Notes under the pieces: model-generated | Database searches by the model: none | Told to the model about the DNA's origin: nothing | The model's input: only the letters and a program-made list of their open reading frames with translations | Shown: one piece after another, positions 57,771 to 64,000 of the stretch | How the letters are laid out: every line of letters begins with the position of its first letter | Position numbering within the stretch: the first letter of the stretch is position 1 | Program-made: the position numbers and the translations under genes | NCBI RefSeq assembly: GCF_008107445.1 | Contig: NZ_VSLD01000001.1 | Coordinates: 620,001 to 684,000, forward strand | Source: Arthrobacter echini | GTDB lineage: Bacteria; Actinomycetota; Actinomycetes; Actinomycetales; Micrococcaceae | Reading direction: 5' to 3' | Length of the DNA stretch: 64,000 nt

Positions 57771-58371
57771 CGTAAAGATCCTCCACGACAATATCGATCT
57801 GCGCCATGGTGATGGAGGTCTGCGCCTGCACGACCGTCCCCACCCTCTCTCTCAGTGCCACCATGGTGGCCGGGATGCTGATGCTCGACGCGACAGCCAC
57901 CTTCAGGGTGATGCGGATGTCGCCGACGTCGACGGCCTCCCCGGCGATCGGCCTGCGGCGCCCCTCGCCCGAGGTGCTGATGGTGCAGCGGCGCGCATGC
58001 ACGCCGGGAAGGGTACCGGCCGCGAAGCGGATCAGGGCGGTCAGGGCCTGCTCGCTGATGTCGATCGTGCCGAGCGTCGTGGTACGCAGGGGCGCCCTGC
58101 GACCCCGGCGGACCTCCGCGCGGGCCACCATCATGATCGCATTCCGGACCCTGTCGCCGGGCTGGAGCCCCGGATCCTGCGGGTCCGCGTCGCGCATGGC
58201 CTCCGTGACCGACGCGAGGTGGTGCAGGGCGGCCCGCGCATGGCGGCAGTCCGGGCACGACTGCTCGTGCGCCGTCGGCGGATCATCGATCGAGGCCCAC
58301 AGGTCGTCCAGTTCCCGGCCGCACCCCAGGCGCGGTCGCTCCTCCTGGAAGCGATCATCATTCAGCGCCAC
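57763..58371 (-). CDS. zinc anti-sigma motif fused to an Asp23-like domain
   Basis: 202 residues. The N-terminus contains C17 and H35-x3-C39-x2-C42 (PPTAHEQSCPDC), the signature of zinc-containing anti-sigma factors. Residues about 95-200 are Asp23/Gls24-like (TIDISEQALTALIRFAAGTLPGVHARRC...). It starts 10 nt inside the sigma gene end, the usual place for an anti-sigma partner. There is no transmembrane helix. The likely role is holding the ECF sigma and releasing it when envelope Asp23-type partners change; this is inferred from architecture. Confidence 0.78.
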   Translation of the reverse strand: MALNDDRFQEERPRLGCGRELDDLWASIDDPPTAHEQSCPDCRHARAALHHLASVTEAMRDADPQDPGLQPGDRVRNAIMMVARAEVRRGRRAPLRTTTLGTIDISEQALTALIRFAAGTLPGVHARRCTISTSGEGRRRPIAGEAVDVGDIRITLKVAVASSISIPATMVALRERVGTVVQAQTSITMAQIDIVVEDLYDV

Positions 58372-59051
58372 GGTGACATCCCTTCTGCGAGAACTCGCTT
58401 CGCCCGCGCGATCCTGCCTCGAACGGTACTTTCGGGAAGCTGCACGATGGCTGCGATCTCATGATAGGAGAATCCGTGCACCTCGCGTAGCAGCCAACAC
58501 GCCCGCGGACCCGGCGGGACGGTCTGCAGCAATCCTGCCAGGGCGCGCAGTTGCTCCTGTGTCTCGATCTGCTCCGCCGGGTCCACGGGCCCACCGTCGG
58601 CGAGCGCGCTCCGTCCGCGGGACGAGAGGAGCGGGGACCGCGTGGGGTCCTCTCCGGACGAGGGATTGCCCCCGACCTCCATGGAGGTCCCGTCCAGCTC
58701 CGCGGTGGGATCGACCGGACGGCGCTTGCGCTGCCGCAGCTGGTCCAGGCACTTGTTGGTGGCGGTGCGATAGAGCCAGGGCACGAAGGCCTGAACCGTG
58801 GCAAGATGCGGTAGCCCCCGCCACGCCGCGATGAAGGTCTCCTGAACGATGTCCTCGGCATGTCCCCGGTCGTCGAGCATGCGGAAGCAGAGCCGGTACA
58901 CGCCACCCTGATGGGCACTGATCAGCCATTCGAACGCCTTCGGATCCCCGTCCTGCGCCCGTGCCACGATCGTCGACTCGTCCAGATCCGCCAGCGGAAC
59001 AGAGGTCACGGGGGAGGGTGCTGCCTCGGCGGGCGACTCCGTCCGGGCCAT
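58362..59051 (-). CDS. ECF RNA polymerase sigma factor
   Basis: 229 residues. Sigma region 2 is at about 28-98 (EDIVQETFIAAWRGLP), region 4 at about 170-222 (HGFSYHEIAAIVQLPESTVRGRIARAKRVL), joined by an unusually long linker of about 60 Gly/Ser/Pro-rich residues. There is no region 3. It is the first gene of the leftward unit and is followed by the ZAS-Asp23 protein. It probably directs the Asp23 operons and itself. ATG 59051 follows GAGGAGAGGGG. Confidence 0.92.
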   Translation of the reverse strand: MARTESPAEAAPSPVTSVPLADLDESTIVARAQDGDPKAFEWLISAHQGGVYRLCFRMLDDRGHAEDIVQETFIAAWRGLPHLATVQAFVPWLYRTATNKCLDQLRQRKRRPVDPTAELDGTSMEVGGNPSSGEDPTRSPLLSSRGRSALADGGPVDPAEQIETQEQLRALAGLLQTVPPGPRACWLLREVHGFSYHEIAAIVQLPESTVRGRIARAKRVLAEGMSPWR

Positions 59052-59100
59052 GGGAACCCCTCTCCTCGAGCCTGCGTCACCGCGGACCCATCGTCACGCG

Positions 59101-59126
59101 AACGACGGTCGTCGGCGGTGCGTTCC
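59101..59126 (-). promoter_or_regulatory. possible ECF promoter upstream of the sigma gene
   Basis: On the minus strand GGAAC (59126-59122) is followed after 14 nt by CGTCGTT (59107-59101), a shape like ECF -35 and -10 elements. It lies 50 bp upstream of the sigma start. I did not find a clear matching copy upstream of 59287, so autoregulation is only possible. Confidence 0.35.
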
Positions 59127-59286
59127 GGACCAGCATATGCTCAGCATGCTTTCTATCCACAAGTCACGTCGGATAGGTGACGCGGATCCGACACGAAGAA
59201 ACTTTGCATTCAGGCGTGAGGAATCCCGCGGCACGGCGTCTTTACCTGTGTACGCACCACCATCCTTTGAAGGAGTCAGTACCCAC

Positions 59287-59811
59287 ATGGCAAACAACCA
59301 GAACCCCGCCTCCCACTCGGCAGCCGTCCCGGCGACCGGCGAAGAGCAGAAGCGCCAGTCGGAGCACCAGTCCAAGGACATGGAGAAATCCCGCAACGTC
59401 GGGCCGCTGCAGACCGACCAGGGCAACACCACGATCGACGAGACCGTCGTGCAGAAGCTCGCAGGCATCGCCACCCGCGAGATCCCCGGCGTGTACGCGA
59501 TGGGCAGCGCGAGCCGCCGGGCCTTCAGCAGCCTCTCGGAGCGCATCCCGGGCTCGCAGACCAACGTCAGCGGTGGCGTCAGCGTCGAGAAGGGCGAGCG
59601 CCAGACCGCCATCGACCTGAGCATCGTCGTCGAGCATGGTGCCTCGATCGTCGATGTCAGCAAGATGATCCGCCGCAACGTCATCGACACCGTCGAGGAG
59701 TCGACCGGCCTCGAGGTCCTCGAAGTGAACATCAATGTCACCGATGTGCACCTCCCCGAGGACGACCAGAAGAAGGACGACAACAAGTCGGATCGTCAGG
59801 AACTCGCGTAA
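59287..59811 (+). CDS. Asp23/Gls24 family envelope stress protein
   Basis: 174 residues from ATG 59287. An N-terminal polar tail (about 1-45) is followed by the Asp23 domain (about 46-160: TTIDETVVQKLAGIATREIPGVYAM..., LSIVVEHGASIVDVSKMIRRNVI, LEVLEVNINVTDVHLP), and an acidic C-terminus. Asp23 proteins coat the membrane and respond to cell-wall or alkaline stress. It heads the rightward Asp23 genes and is divergent from the ECF sigma unit. Confidence 0.9.
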   Translation: MANNQNPASHSAAVPATGEEQKRQSEHQSKDMEKSRNVGPLQTDQGNTTIDETVVQKLAGIATREIPGVYAMGSASRRAFSSLSERIPGSQTNVSGGVSVEKGERQTAIDLSIVVEHGASIVDVSKMIRRNVIDTVEESTGLEVLEVNINVTDVHLPEDDQKKDDNKSDRQELA

Positions 59812-59820
59812 CACCCGCAT

Positions 59821-59859
59821 CGTCGTCCTCCCCCCCCCTGATCCGGAGGGAGGACGACG
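59821..59859. terminator. stem-loop after the first Asp23 gene
   Basis: CGTCGTCCTCCC (59821-59832) and GGGAGGACGACG (59848-59859) are perfect 12-bp arms with a 15-nt loop, 9 nt after the stop at 59811 and about 100 bp before the next gene. No T-run follows. It may stop or weaken transcription so that the first Asp23 protein is made in excess. Confidence 0.65.
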
Positions 59860-59959
59860 GCGGTCCTTGCCCACCCGGTTCCACCGGGATCGGTAGCCTG
59901 CTTCACCGGATGCCCCCGCGGCGCATCTGCCATCGTTCTTTCATTGAAAGGTACTGACT

Positions 59960-60142
59960 ATGAGTACAACAGCTATGGGCCTCCTGGCCGGTCTCGTCCT
60001 GGGATGGGCGGCCGCTTTCGGCGGTTTCGGAGAGTTCCTCATCGTGGCCGTGTTCGGCGCCCTCGGACTCCTGATCGCCCGCGTCATCGACGGCAAACTT
60101 GATCTGGGCGCCCTGACCGGACGTTCAAGTACACGCCGATGA
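59960..60142 (+). CDS. small membrane protein of the Asp23 cluster
   Basis: 60 residues with two hydrophobic segments (about 5-22 and 24-43) and a short polar tail, similar in size and place to the DUF2273-like membrane proteins that accompany Asp23. The stop overlaps the next ATG by 4 nt. It probably anchors an Asp23 protein to the membrane. Confidence 0.75.
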   Translation: MSTTAMGLLAGLVLGWAAAFGGFGEFLIVAVFGALGLLIARVIDGKLDLGALTGRSSTRR

Positions 60143-60525
60143 CGGCCTCACCGGATGCAGTCGATACCGGTGACCGCGGCACACTGACGATCTCGGAGAA
60201 GGCCATCGAGAAGATCGCAGGGCAGATCGCCATGGAGACCCCGCACATCCTCGGCGCCACAGGCGGCTTCCTCGGTATCGGGGGGCACCACGACGAGGAT
60301 TCCCGCCCCCGGGTGAAGGTGCGCCTCCACGGCAAGATGGCCTCGATCGAGGTCAGCGCCGGCGTGCGGTACCCCACACCGCTGCGGGCGACGACGGAGA
60401 ATCTGCGTGAGCGGATCCGCTCCGGCGTGAGTTCCCGCACCGGCGTCGACGTCCGGCATGTCGACATCGACATCACCTCGCTCGTCGGCGGATCCACGAA
60501 CACCGATCGAAGGGAACTCCAGTGA
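60139..60525 (+). CDS. Asp23/Gls24 family protein
   Basis: 128 residues. A compact Asp23 domain spans almost the whole length: GTLTISEKAIEKIAGQIAMETPHIL, then VKVRLHGKMASIEVSAGVRYPTPLR, ending VRHVDIDITSLV. It is the second Asp23 copy of the rightward operon, overlapping its neighbours by 4 nt on each side. Confidence 0.87.
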   Translation: MTASPDAVDTGDRGTLTISEKAIEKIAGQIAMETPHILGATGGFLGIGGHHDEDSRPRVKVRLHGKMASIEVSAGVRYPTPLRATTENLRERIRSGVSSRTGVDVRHVDIDITSLVGGSTNTDRRELQ

Positions 60526-61088
60526 GCAAGACTTCACGCTCGCAACGGCTTCGCCGCCGTTCCAGCCGCTCGGTTCCCGCCACGATCACCGCGCTGGTCC
60601 TCCTGGCGCTGGCCGTGGCTGTCGCCTGGCTGGGCATCAGTCGCCTCGTGACAGGATCCTGGCCCGACTTCATGTCCTCGATCCGGGAGTCCCTGGCCGA
60701 GTTCACCTGGAACAGTCCCGCTGTCTGGGCTGCCGCGGTGGTCCTCGCCCTCATCGGGTTGATCCTGCTCCTGGCGGCCATCCTGCCCGGCAAGCACACA
60801 GCCGTCCGTCTCGCCGGCCCCTCCGACGCCGACGCCAAGTCTGTCGAGACGGTGATCAGCCGTCGGGGCCTCTCGAGGCTCGCGTCCTGGCACCTGGACC
60901 ACGCCGACGGCGTGGAGTCGACGTCGGTCGATTCCACCGCACGCAAGGTCACGGCAACAGTACGGACCCCGCTGCGCACCACGAGCGAACTCTCCAGGAC
61001 CCTGACGGAATCGCTCGAGCGCAAGTTCGACGAGATCGGGGTCGACCCTGCACCCCAGGTCGTCGTGCGGGTCAGGAGTACCGAATGA
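60522..61088 (+). CDS. Asp23-associated membrane protein, DUF6286-like
   Basis: 188 residues from GTG 60522. Two transmembrane helices (about 19-42 and 66-87) are followed by a soluble domain (about 95-188) that alternates strand and helix (RRGLSRLASWHLDHADGVESTSV... then VVVRVRSTE). It resembles AmaP-like partners that hold Asp23 at the membrane. Confidence 0.76.
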   Translation: MSKTSRSQRLRRRSSRSVPATITALVLLALAVAVAWLGISRLVTGSWPDFMSSIRESLAEFTWNSPAVWAAAVVLALIGLILLLAAILPGKHTAVRLAGPSDADAKSVETVISRRGLSRLASWHLDHADGVESTSVDSTARKVTATVRTPLRTTSELSRTLTESLERKFDEIGVDPAPQVVVRVRSTE

Positions 61089-61143
61089 GGCGCGCGCTAC
61101 CGGTCGAGCCGCACGCGGCACCGGTCAACGGAAGGAACCACCG

Positions 61144-61764
61144 ATGAGAGAAACCGCAGGCAAGCTCAATCGGGGATGGCTGGCGGTCATCGGTATCGTG
61201 GCGCTGCTCCTCGGCGTCGTCGGAATCCTGCTGGCCTCGGGTGCGGCATCCGGGATTGCTTCGGCCACGGGAACGGGCTTCGAACCCGCCGGCCCCGGCG
61301 ACACCGCGCTGCCGGAGGACTTCCAGAGCATCTTCGCGCCGCCCGTGGCCGCGGTGATCGTGAGTGTCGTCGCCGTCGTGGTCGGGCTGCTGGCCCTCGC
61401 ATGGCTGTTGGCGCAGCTCCCCAGACTGCACCAGGCGGGGACATTCCGCCTCAACTCCGGCGACAACGCGGACGGGATGACGTCCTGCGAGCCGGATGTC
61501 CTCACCGACGCCGTCGAGGCGGACGTGGAGCGGTTGGACGGGGTCCAGGCAGCGTCCGCGCTGCTGCGGGGCAGTGCTTCGCAACCCGATCTCACCCTCG
61601 ATGTCGGCATCGACCCCCGGGCCGATGTGCGTGCCATCATCGAACAGATCCACTCCAGCGTCATCCCTGACTTCGAGACCGCCGTAGGAGCACCGCTGAG
61701 CAGGAACGCCCTGCTCATCAACGTCTCCAACCGACCGGCCAGGGACAAGACCACGGTCGTCTGA
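61144..61764 (+). CDS. Asp23-associated membrane protein
   Basis: 206 residues from ATG 61144. Two hydrophobic segments (about 11-34 and 63-90) flank an extracytoplasmic loop; the C-terminal soluble part (about 115-200) has DAVEADVERLDGVQAASALLRG and VGIDPRADVRAIIEQIHSSVI. Same architecture as the preceding gene, with little identity. It is the last gene of the operon, followed by a strong terminator. Confidence 0.76.
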   Translation: MRETAGKLNRGWLAVIGIVALLLGVVGILLASGAASGIASATGTGFEPAGPGDTALPEDFQSIFAPPVAAVIVSVVAVVVGLLALAWLLAQLPRLHQAGTFRLNSGDNADGMTSCEPDVLTDAVEADVERLDGVQAASALLRGSASQPDLTLDVGIDPRADVRAIIEQIHSSVIPDFETAVGAPLSRNALLINVSNRPARDKTTVV

Positions 61765-61779
61765 GCTCGCACTCTTCCA

Positions 61780-61811
61780 TGAGCCCCCTGCCCCATCCGG
61801 CAGGGGGCTCA
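61780..61811. terminator. strong stem-loop ending the Asp23 operon
   Basis: TGAGCCCCCTGCC (61780-61792), loop CCATCC, GGCAGGGGGCTCA (61799-61811): perfect 13-bp stem, 15 nt after the stop at 61764. It lacks a T-run, which is usual for actinobacterial intrinsic terminators. Confidence 0.85.
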
Positions 61812-61977
61812 CTGCGTCCTATGGCCGGCCGAGCGATCTTCGCTCTTTCTTCGGACTTCCTTTGGCGCAGGACCGGCTCCGGGCTCGGGTGGGCCTGGCA
61901 CAGTGGTACTCGGCAGGACCACCACCCGTGGCCGAGATGTTCCCTGCCGACATCCGGCCTCTTCCCTGGAGTGCACC

Positions 61978-62610
61978 GTGGCCCGCCCCTCCCCCATCCT
62001 GCGATCCACCACCGGCAAGGTCCTCGCCTCGGTCGCGCTGCTCGGCGTCGCCGCGTCCGTCGCGGGCCTGGGCACCTACGGTTCGTTCACCTCCACCACC
62101 TCCGCCAGCGAGACCGTGAGCGCCGGCAGGGTCGCCATCCAGCTCGGCACGCCGGGAACAGCCGCGAACCGCTTCAATCTCTCCGGAAGTTCCCTGATCC
62201 CGGGCGACACGCTGCAGCGCGTGGCGACCATCTCGAATACGGGCAACCAGGCTTTCGGCAGCGTGACCCTGAGCACCACCCCGGTCGGCTCCCCGTCGAA
62301 GCTCACCACCGATGCCGTGAACGGCCTCCAGCTCACCGTCGACTCCTGCAGCGTCCCCTGGACCGAGGGAGGCATCGCCCCCGCGTACACCTACACCTGC
62401 GCCGGTACCGTCACCAGCGTCATGCCCAGCCGCGCGATCATCGGCTCCAACGCGGCCTTCTCGGGCCTGGTCTCGATGGCCCCGGGCAAGACCGACAACC
62501 TCCGCTTCACGGCTACCCTCCCGGTCGCCGCCGACAACAGCTTCCAGGGCCTCACGAGCACCGTGAACTTCGCGTTCACCGCCACGCAGCGCGCCGCCAC
62601 CAGCCGCTGA
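61978..62610 (+). CDS. TasA/CalY-like secreted protein
   Basis: 210 residues from GTG 61978 (after TGGAG). The N-terminus (TTGKVLASVALLGVAASVAGLGTYGSFTS) is a SipW-type signal peptide, followed by TSASETVSAGRVAIQLG, as in TasA/camelysin proteins. The mature part is beta-rich with two Cys (DSCSVPW, YTCAGTV). Family members form surface fibres or act as surface proteases. No SipW-like signal peptidase gene is within the window. Confidence 0.78.
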   Translation: MARPSPILRSTTGKVLASVALLGVAASVAGLGTYGSFTSTTSASETVSAGRVAIQLGTPGTAANRFNLSGSSLIPGDTLQRVATISNTGNQAFGSVTLSTTPVGSPSKLTTDAVNGLQLTVDSCSVPWTEGGIAPAYTYTCAGTVTSVMPSRAIIGSNAAFSGLVSMAPGKTDNLRFTATLPVAADNSFQGLTSTVNFAFTATQRAATSR

Positions 62611-62616
62611 CGCGGA

Positions 62617-63594
62617 TCAGGGCCGCGGGATCGGCTCCACCGGGTTGGGCTGGTCGAAAGCCTCCCCGGCAACGGCGTCGGCGGCGCTCGTGCGGAGCTC
62701 GTCCATCCGAACCCACACCACACCGACCACGATCAGCACTCCACCGAGCAGTTGGATCAGGCCCGGCAGCTCGCCGAGGACGAGCCATGCGGCGAGGACC
62801 GCGAACATGACCTCGGTCAGCGCCACGAAGCTCGCCACCTTCGAACCCAGCCGCTTCGCCGCCAGGATGCCCGTCACATAGGCAGCCACCGTGGCGACGA
62901 GCACCAGGACCGCCACCGGGACGAGCCAGCTGTAGGTGACTCCCGCCAGGGTCACATCGGCGAGGACAACACGGATGGGCATGAGGTTCGTTAGCCCGAG
63001 GAGCCCGATGGTCAGCGCAGCCACGACCATTCCCCCGCCGGCCATGACAAGTGGAGGAAGGGAGTCGTCGATCTGCGCGGACATCAGGAAGAAGACCATG
63101 AGGCAGACCGCCGCGGCGAGACCGAACAGGACCCCCACGGGATCCAGCCGGGCGTCGCCGGTCAGATCCAGGACGAGGAGCAGTCCGAAGATCGCCGTCG
63201 CGGAACCGAGGATGGTGGGGACCGTCGGCGGTTTCCGTGAGCGCACCCAGAGGAAGCCGACGATCAGCACGGGGGCGAGATACTCCAGCAGCAGGGAGAC
63301 GCCGACGGACATGCGCGCCACTGCGTTGAAGTAGAACAGCTGGCACAGGGCTATGGCCGTCATGCCGTAGATCGTGATGGTCAGCGAGTGCCGGCGCAGG
63401 ATCGACCAGCGGCCCCGCAGTGCAAGGAGGACCGGGACGAGGAGGACGACGGCGGCGCCCCCGATACGCACGCCGACGGCGGCGCCCGGGCTCCAGCCGA
63501 TCTCGAGCAGTGCTTTGGCGAACGGCCCGGAGACGCCGAAGGTCGCCGCCGAGACGAGTGCTATCCAGAGGCCGGCGGCAGGATGCTGCGTCAC
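62617..63594 (-). CDS. EamA/DMT-family transporter
   Basis: 325 residues, ten transmembrane segments in two EamA repeats (about 8-140 and 150-290). Motif-like stretches: SLLLEYLAPVLIVGFLW and FVALTEVMFAVLAAWLVLGE, the latter in the second repeat. Family members export amino acids or other metabolites. The GTG start at 63594 follows GGGAA. It ends 6 nt from the TasA-like gene, convergently. Confidence 0.88.
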   Translation of the reverse strand: MTQHPAAGLWIALVSAATFGVSGPFAKALLEIGWSPGAAVGVRIGGAAVVLLVPVLLALRGRWSILRRHSLTITIYGMTAIALCQLFYFNAVARMSVGVSLLLEYLAPVLIVGFLWVRSRKPPTVPTILGSATAIFGLLLVLDLTGDARLDPVGVLFGLAAAVCLMVFFLMSAQIDDSLPPLVMAGGGMVVAALTIGLLGLTNLMPIRVVLADVTLAGVTYSWLVPVAVLVLVATVAAYVTGILAAKRLGSKVASFVALTEVMFAVLAAWLVLGELPGLIQLLGGVLIVVGVVWVRMDELRTSAADAVAGEAFDQPNPVEPIPRP

Positions 63595-63699
63595 GTCGGT
63601 TCCCTTCGGGTGGTGTCGAGATCGGCCGCACGGCTTTGATGTCAGCAGTGAAGCTCGTTATGGTCGTGACACTAAGGGTTGGCAATGTCAGGAGTCAAG

Positions 63700-64000
63700 A
63701 TGTCTTTCACCTATGACACCCAGGTTGCCCTCGCCACGGCAGCCGCGCTGGTCAATACTGCACGGGACGACGTGGACGTGCTCGGCACCATGGACGGGCT
63801 CGATGCGTTCCTCGAGGAGCAGCGGTTCACCGGTTCGCGGACCCGGGCGGAGTCCGAGCTGCAGGCCGTACGCGCCCTCCGGAGAGAACTGGAGGTGCTG
63901 TGGTTCGCGGCGGAGGACGACGTCGTAGAGCGGGTGAATGCGATCCTGCGGCGGACCAGTGCACTCCCGCAGCTGGTGCGCCATGACGAGTGGGACTGGC
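63700..64000 (+). CDS. CGNR/ABATE-domain regulator, truncated by window edge
   Basis: About 100 codons from ATG 63700 (after AGGAG). MSFTYDTQVALATAAALVNTA and the following helical sequence fit the ABATE domain that precedes a CGNR zinc finger in putative stress-response regulators. The CGNR motif itself would lie beyond the right edge, so it cannot be verified. It is divergent from the EamA gene. Confidence 0.75.
   Translation, partial: MSFTYDTQVALATAAALVNTARDDVDVLGTMDGLDAFLEEQRFTGSRTRAESELQAVRALRRELEVLWFAAEDDVVERVNAILRRTSALPQLVRHDEWDW

Noticed and set aside
59220-59240. ECF promoter GGAAT...CGTC upstream of the first Asp23 gene
   Set aside because: The spacing is 12 nt, too short for ECF elements and unlike the candidate at 59101-59126.

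Overview
The window is GC-rich actinobacterial DNA. The gene content points to the Micrococcaceae, most likely Arthrobacter in the broad sense: a homoprotocatechuate 2,3-dioxygenase whose ligands align number for number with the Arthrobacter MndD / Brevibacterium HPCD type, several GAF-ANTAR regulators, DUF222/HNH proteins, an Asp23 cluster and csoR-copZ-copA. Many starts are GTG or TTG and many genes overlap by ATGA or GTGA. I recognised no rRNA, tRNA or CRISPR array.

Layout. 1-13.7 kb: aromatic catabolism. Leftward are paaK (cut by the left edge), an MHS-type transporter, an IclR regulator and a large FAD monooxygenase. Divergently, a tight rightward operon encodes the homoprotocatechuate meta-cleavage route: an FAH-RraA fusion, a GntR regulator, hpaE, hpaD, hpaH and hpaI. 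Formamidase genes fmdA and fmdB follow on the other strand. 13.8-18.2 kb: mixed accessory genes (UDG-like, lipoprotein, HTH, DUF488, DUF2256/DUF3253, HNH). 18.2-22.3 kb: a 70-bp tandem repeat, a PucR regulator divergent from alanine dehydrogenase, and an IS481-family element inserted exactly where two convergent genes end. 22.3-26.6 kb: small membrane/HTH genes and a mini-locus with a stand-alone lantibiotic-dehydratase C-terminal-type enzyme, a 57-residue Ser-rich peptide gene, a small HTH protein and a divergent TrmB/LuxR regulator. This is the best candidate for an undescribed system.

26.7-35.2 kb: a PLP aminotransferase, then a leftward run (WXG-like protein, alpha/beta hydrolase, aromatic-type aminotransferase, branched-chain 2-oxoacid dehydrogenase E1alpha/E1beta/E2, small membrane protein). 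35.4-44.9 kb: purB, an endonuclease/phosphatase-family protein, a CDP-alcohol phosphatidyltransferase-family protein, a 2'-5' RNA ligase-like protein, an FHA-like protein, a PhrB-type photolyase lacking the iron-sulfur cysteines, mscL, and a TetR/MFS efflux pair. 44.9-48.2 kb: an AI-2E-family permease and a cluster of GAF-ANTAR genes, two of them broken. 48.3-56.4 kb: prfC, a TPM lipoprotein, a D-threonine-aldolase-like enzyme, DUF3105 and DUF305 proteins, and csoR-copZ-copA with a CsoR-type operator.

56.5-64 kb: another GAF-ANTAR regulator, then an envelope-stress island: an ECF sigma factor, a protein fusing a zinc anti-sigma motif to an Asp23-like domain and an Asp23-like protein leftward, and five Asp23/associated genes rightward. 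A TasA/CalY-like secreted protein, an EamA transporter and a CGNR/ABATE regulator cut by the right edge close the window.

How they work together: the first 13 kb should take hydroxyphenylacetate to succinate semialdehyde and pyruvate under IclR/GntR control. PucR probably controls ald. CsoR probably controls copper export and perhaps the DUF305 gene. The ECF sigma and its ZAS-Asp23 partner probably sense envelope stress for the Asp23 operons. These links come from gene order and motifs and have not been tested.
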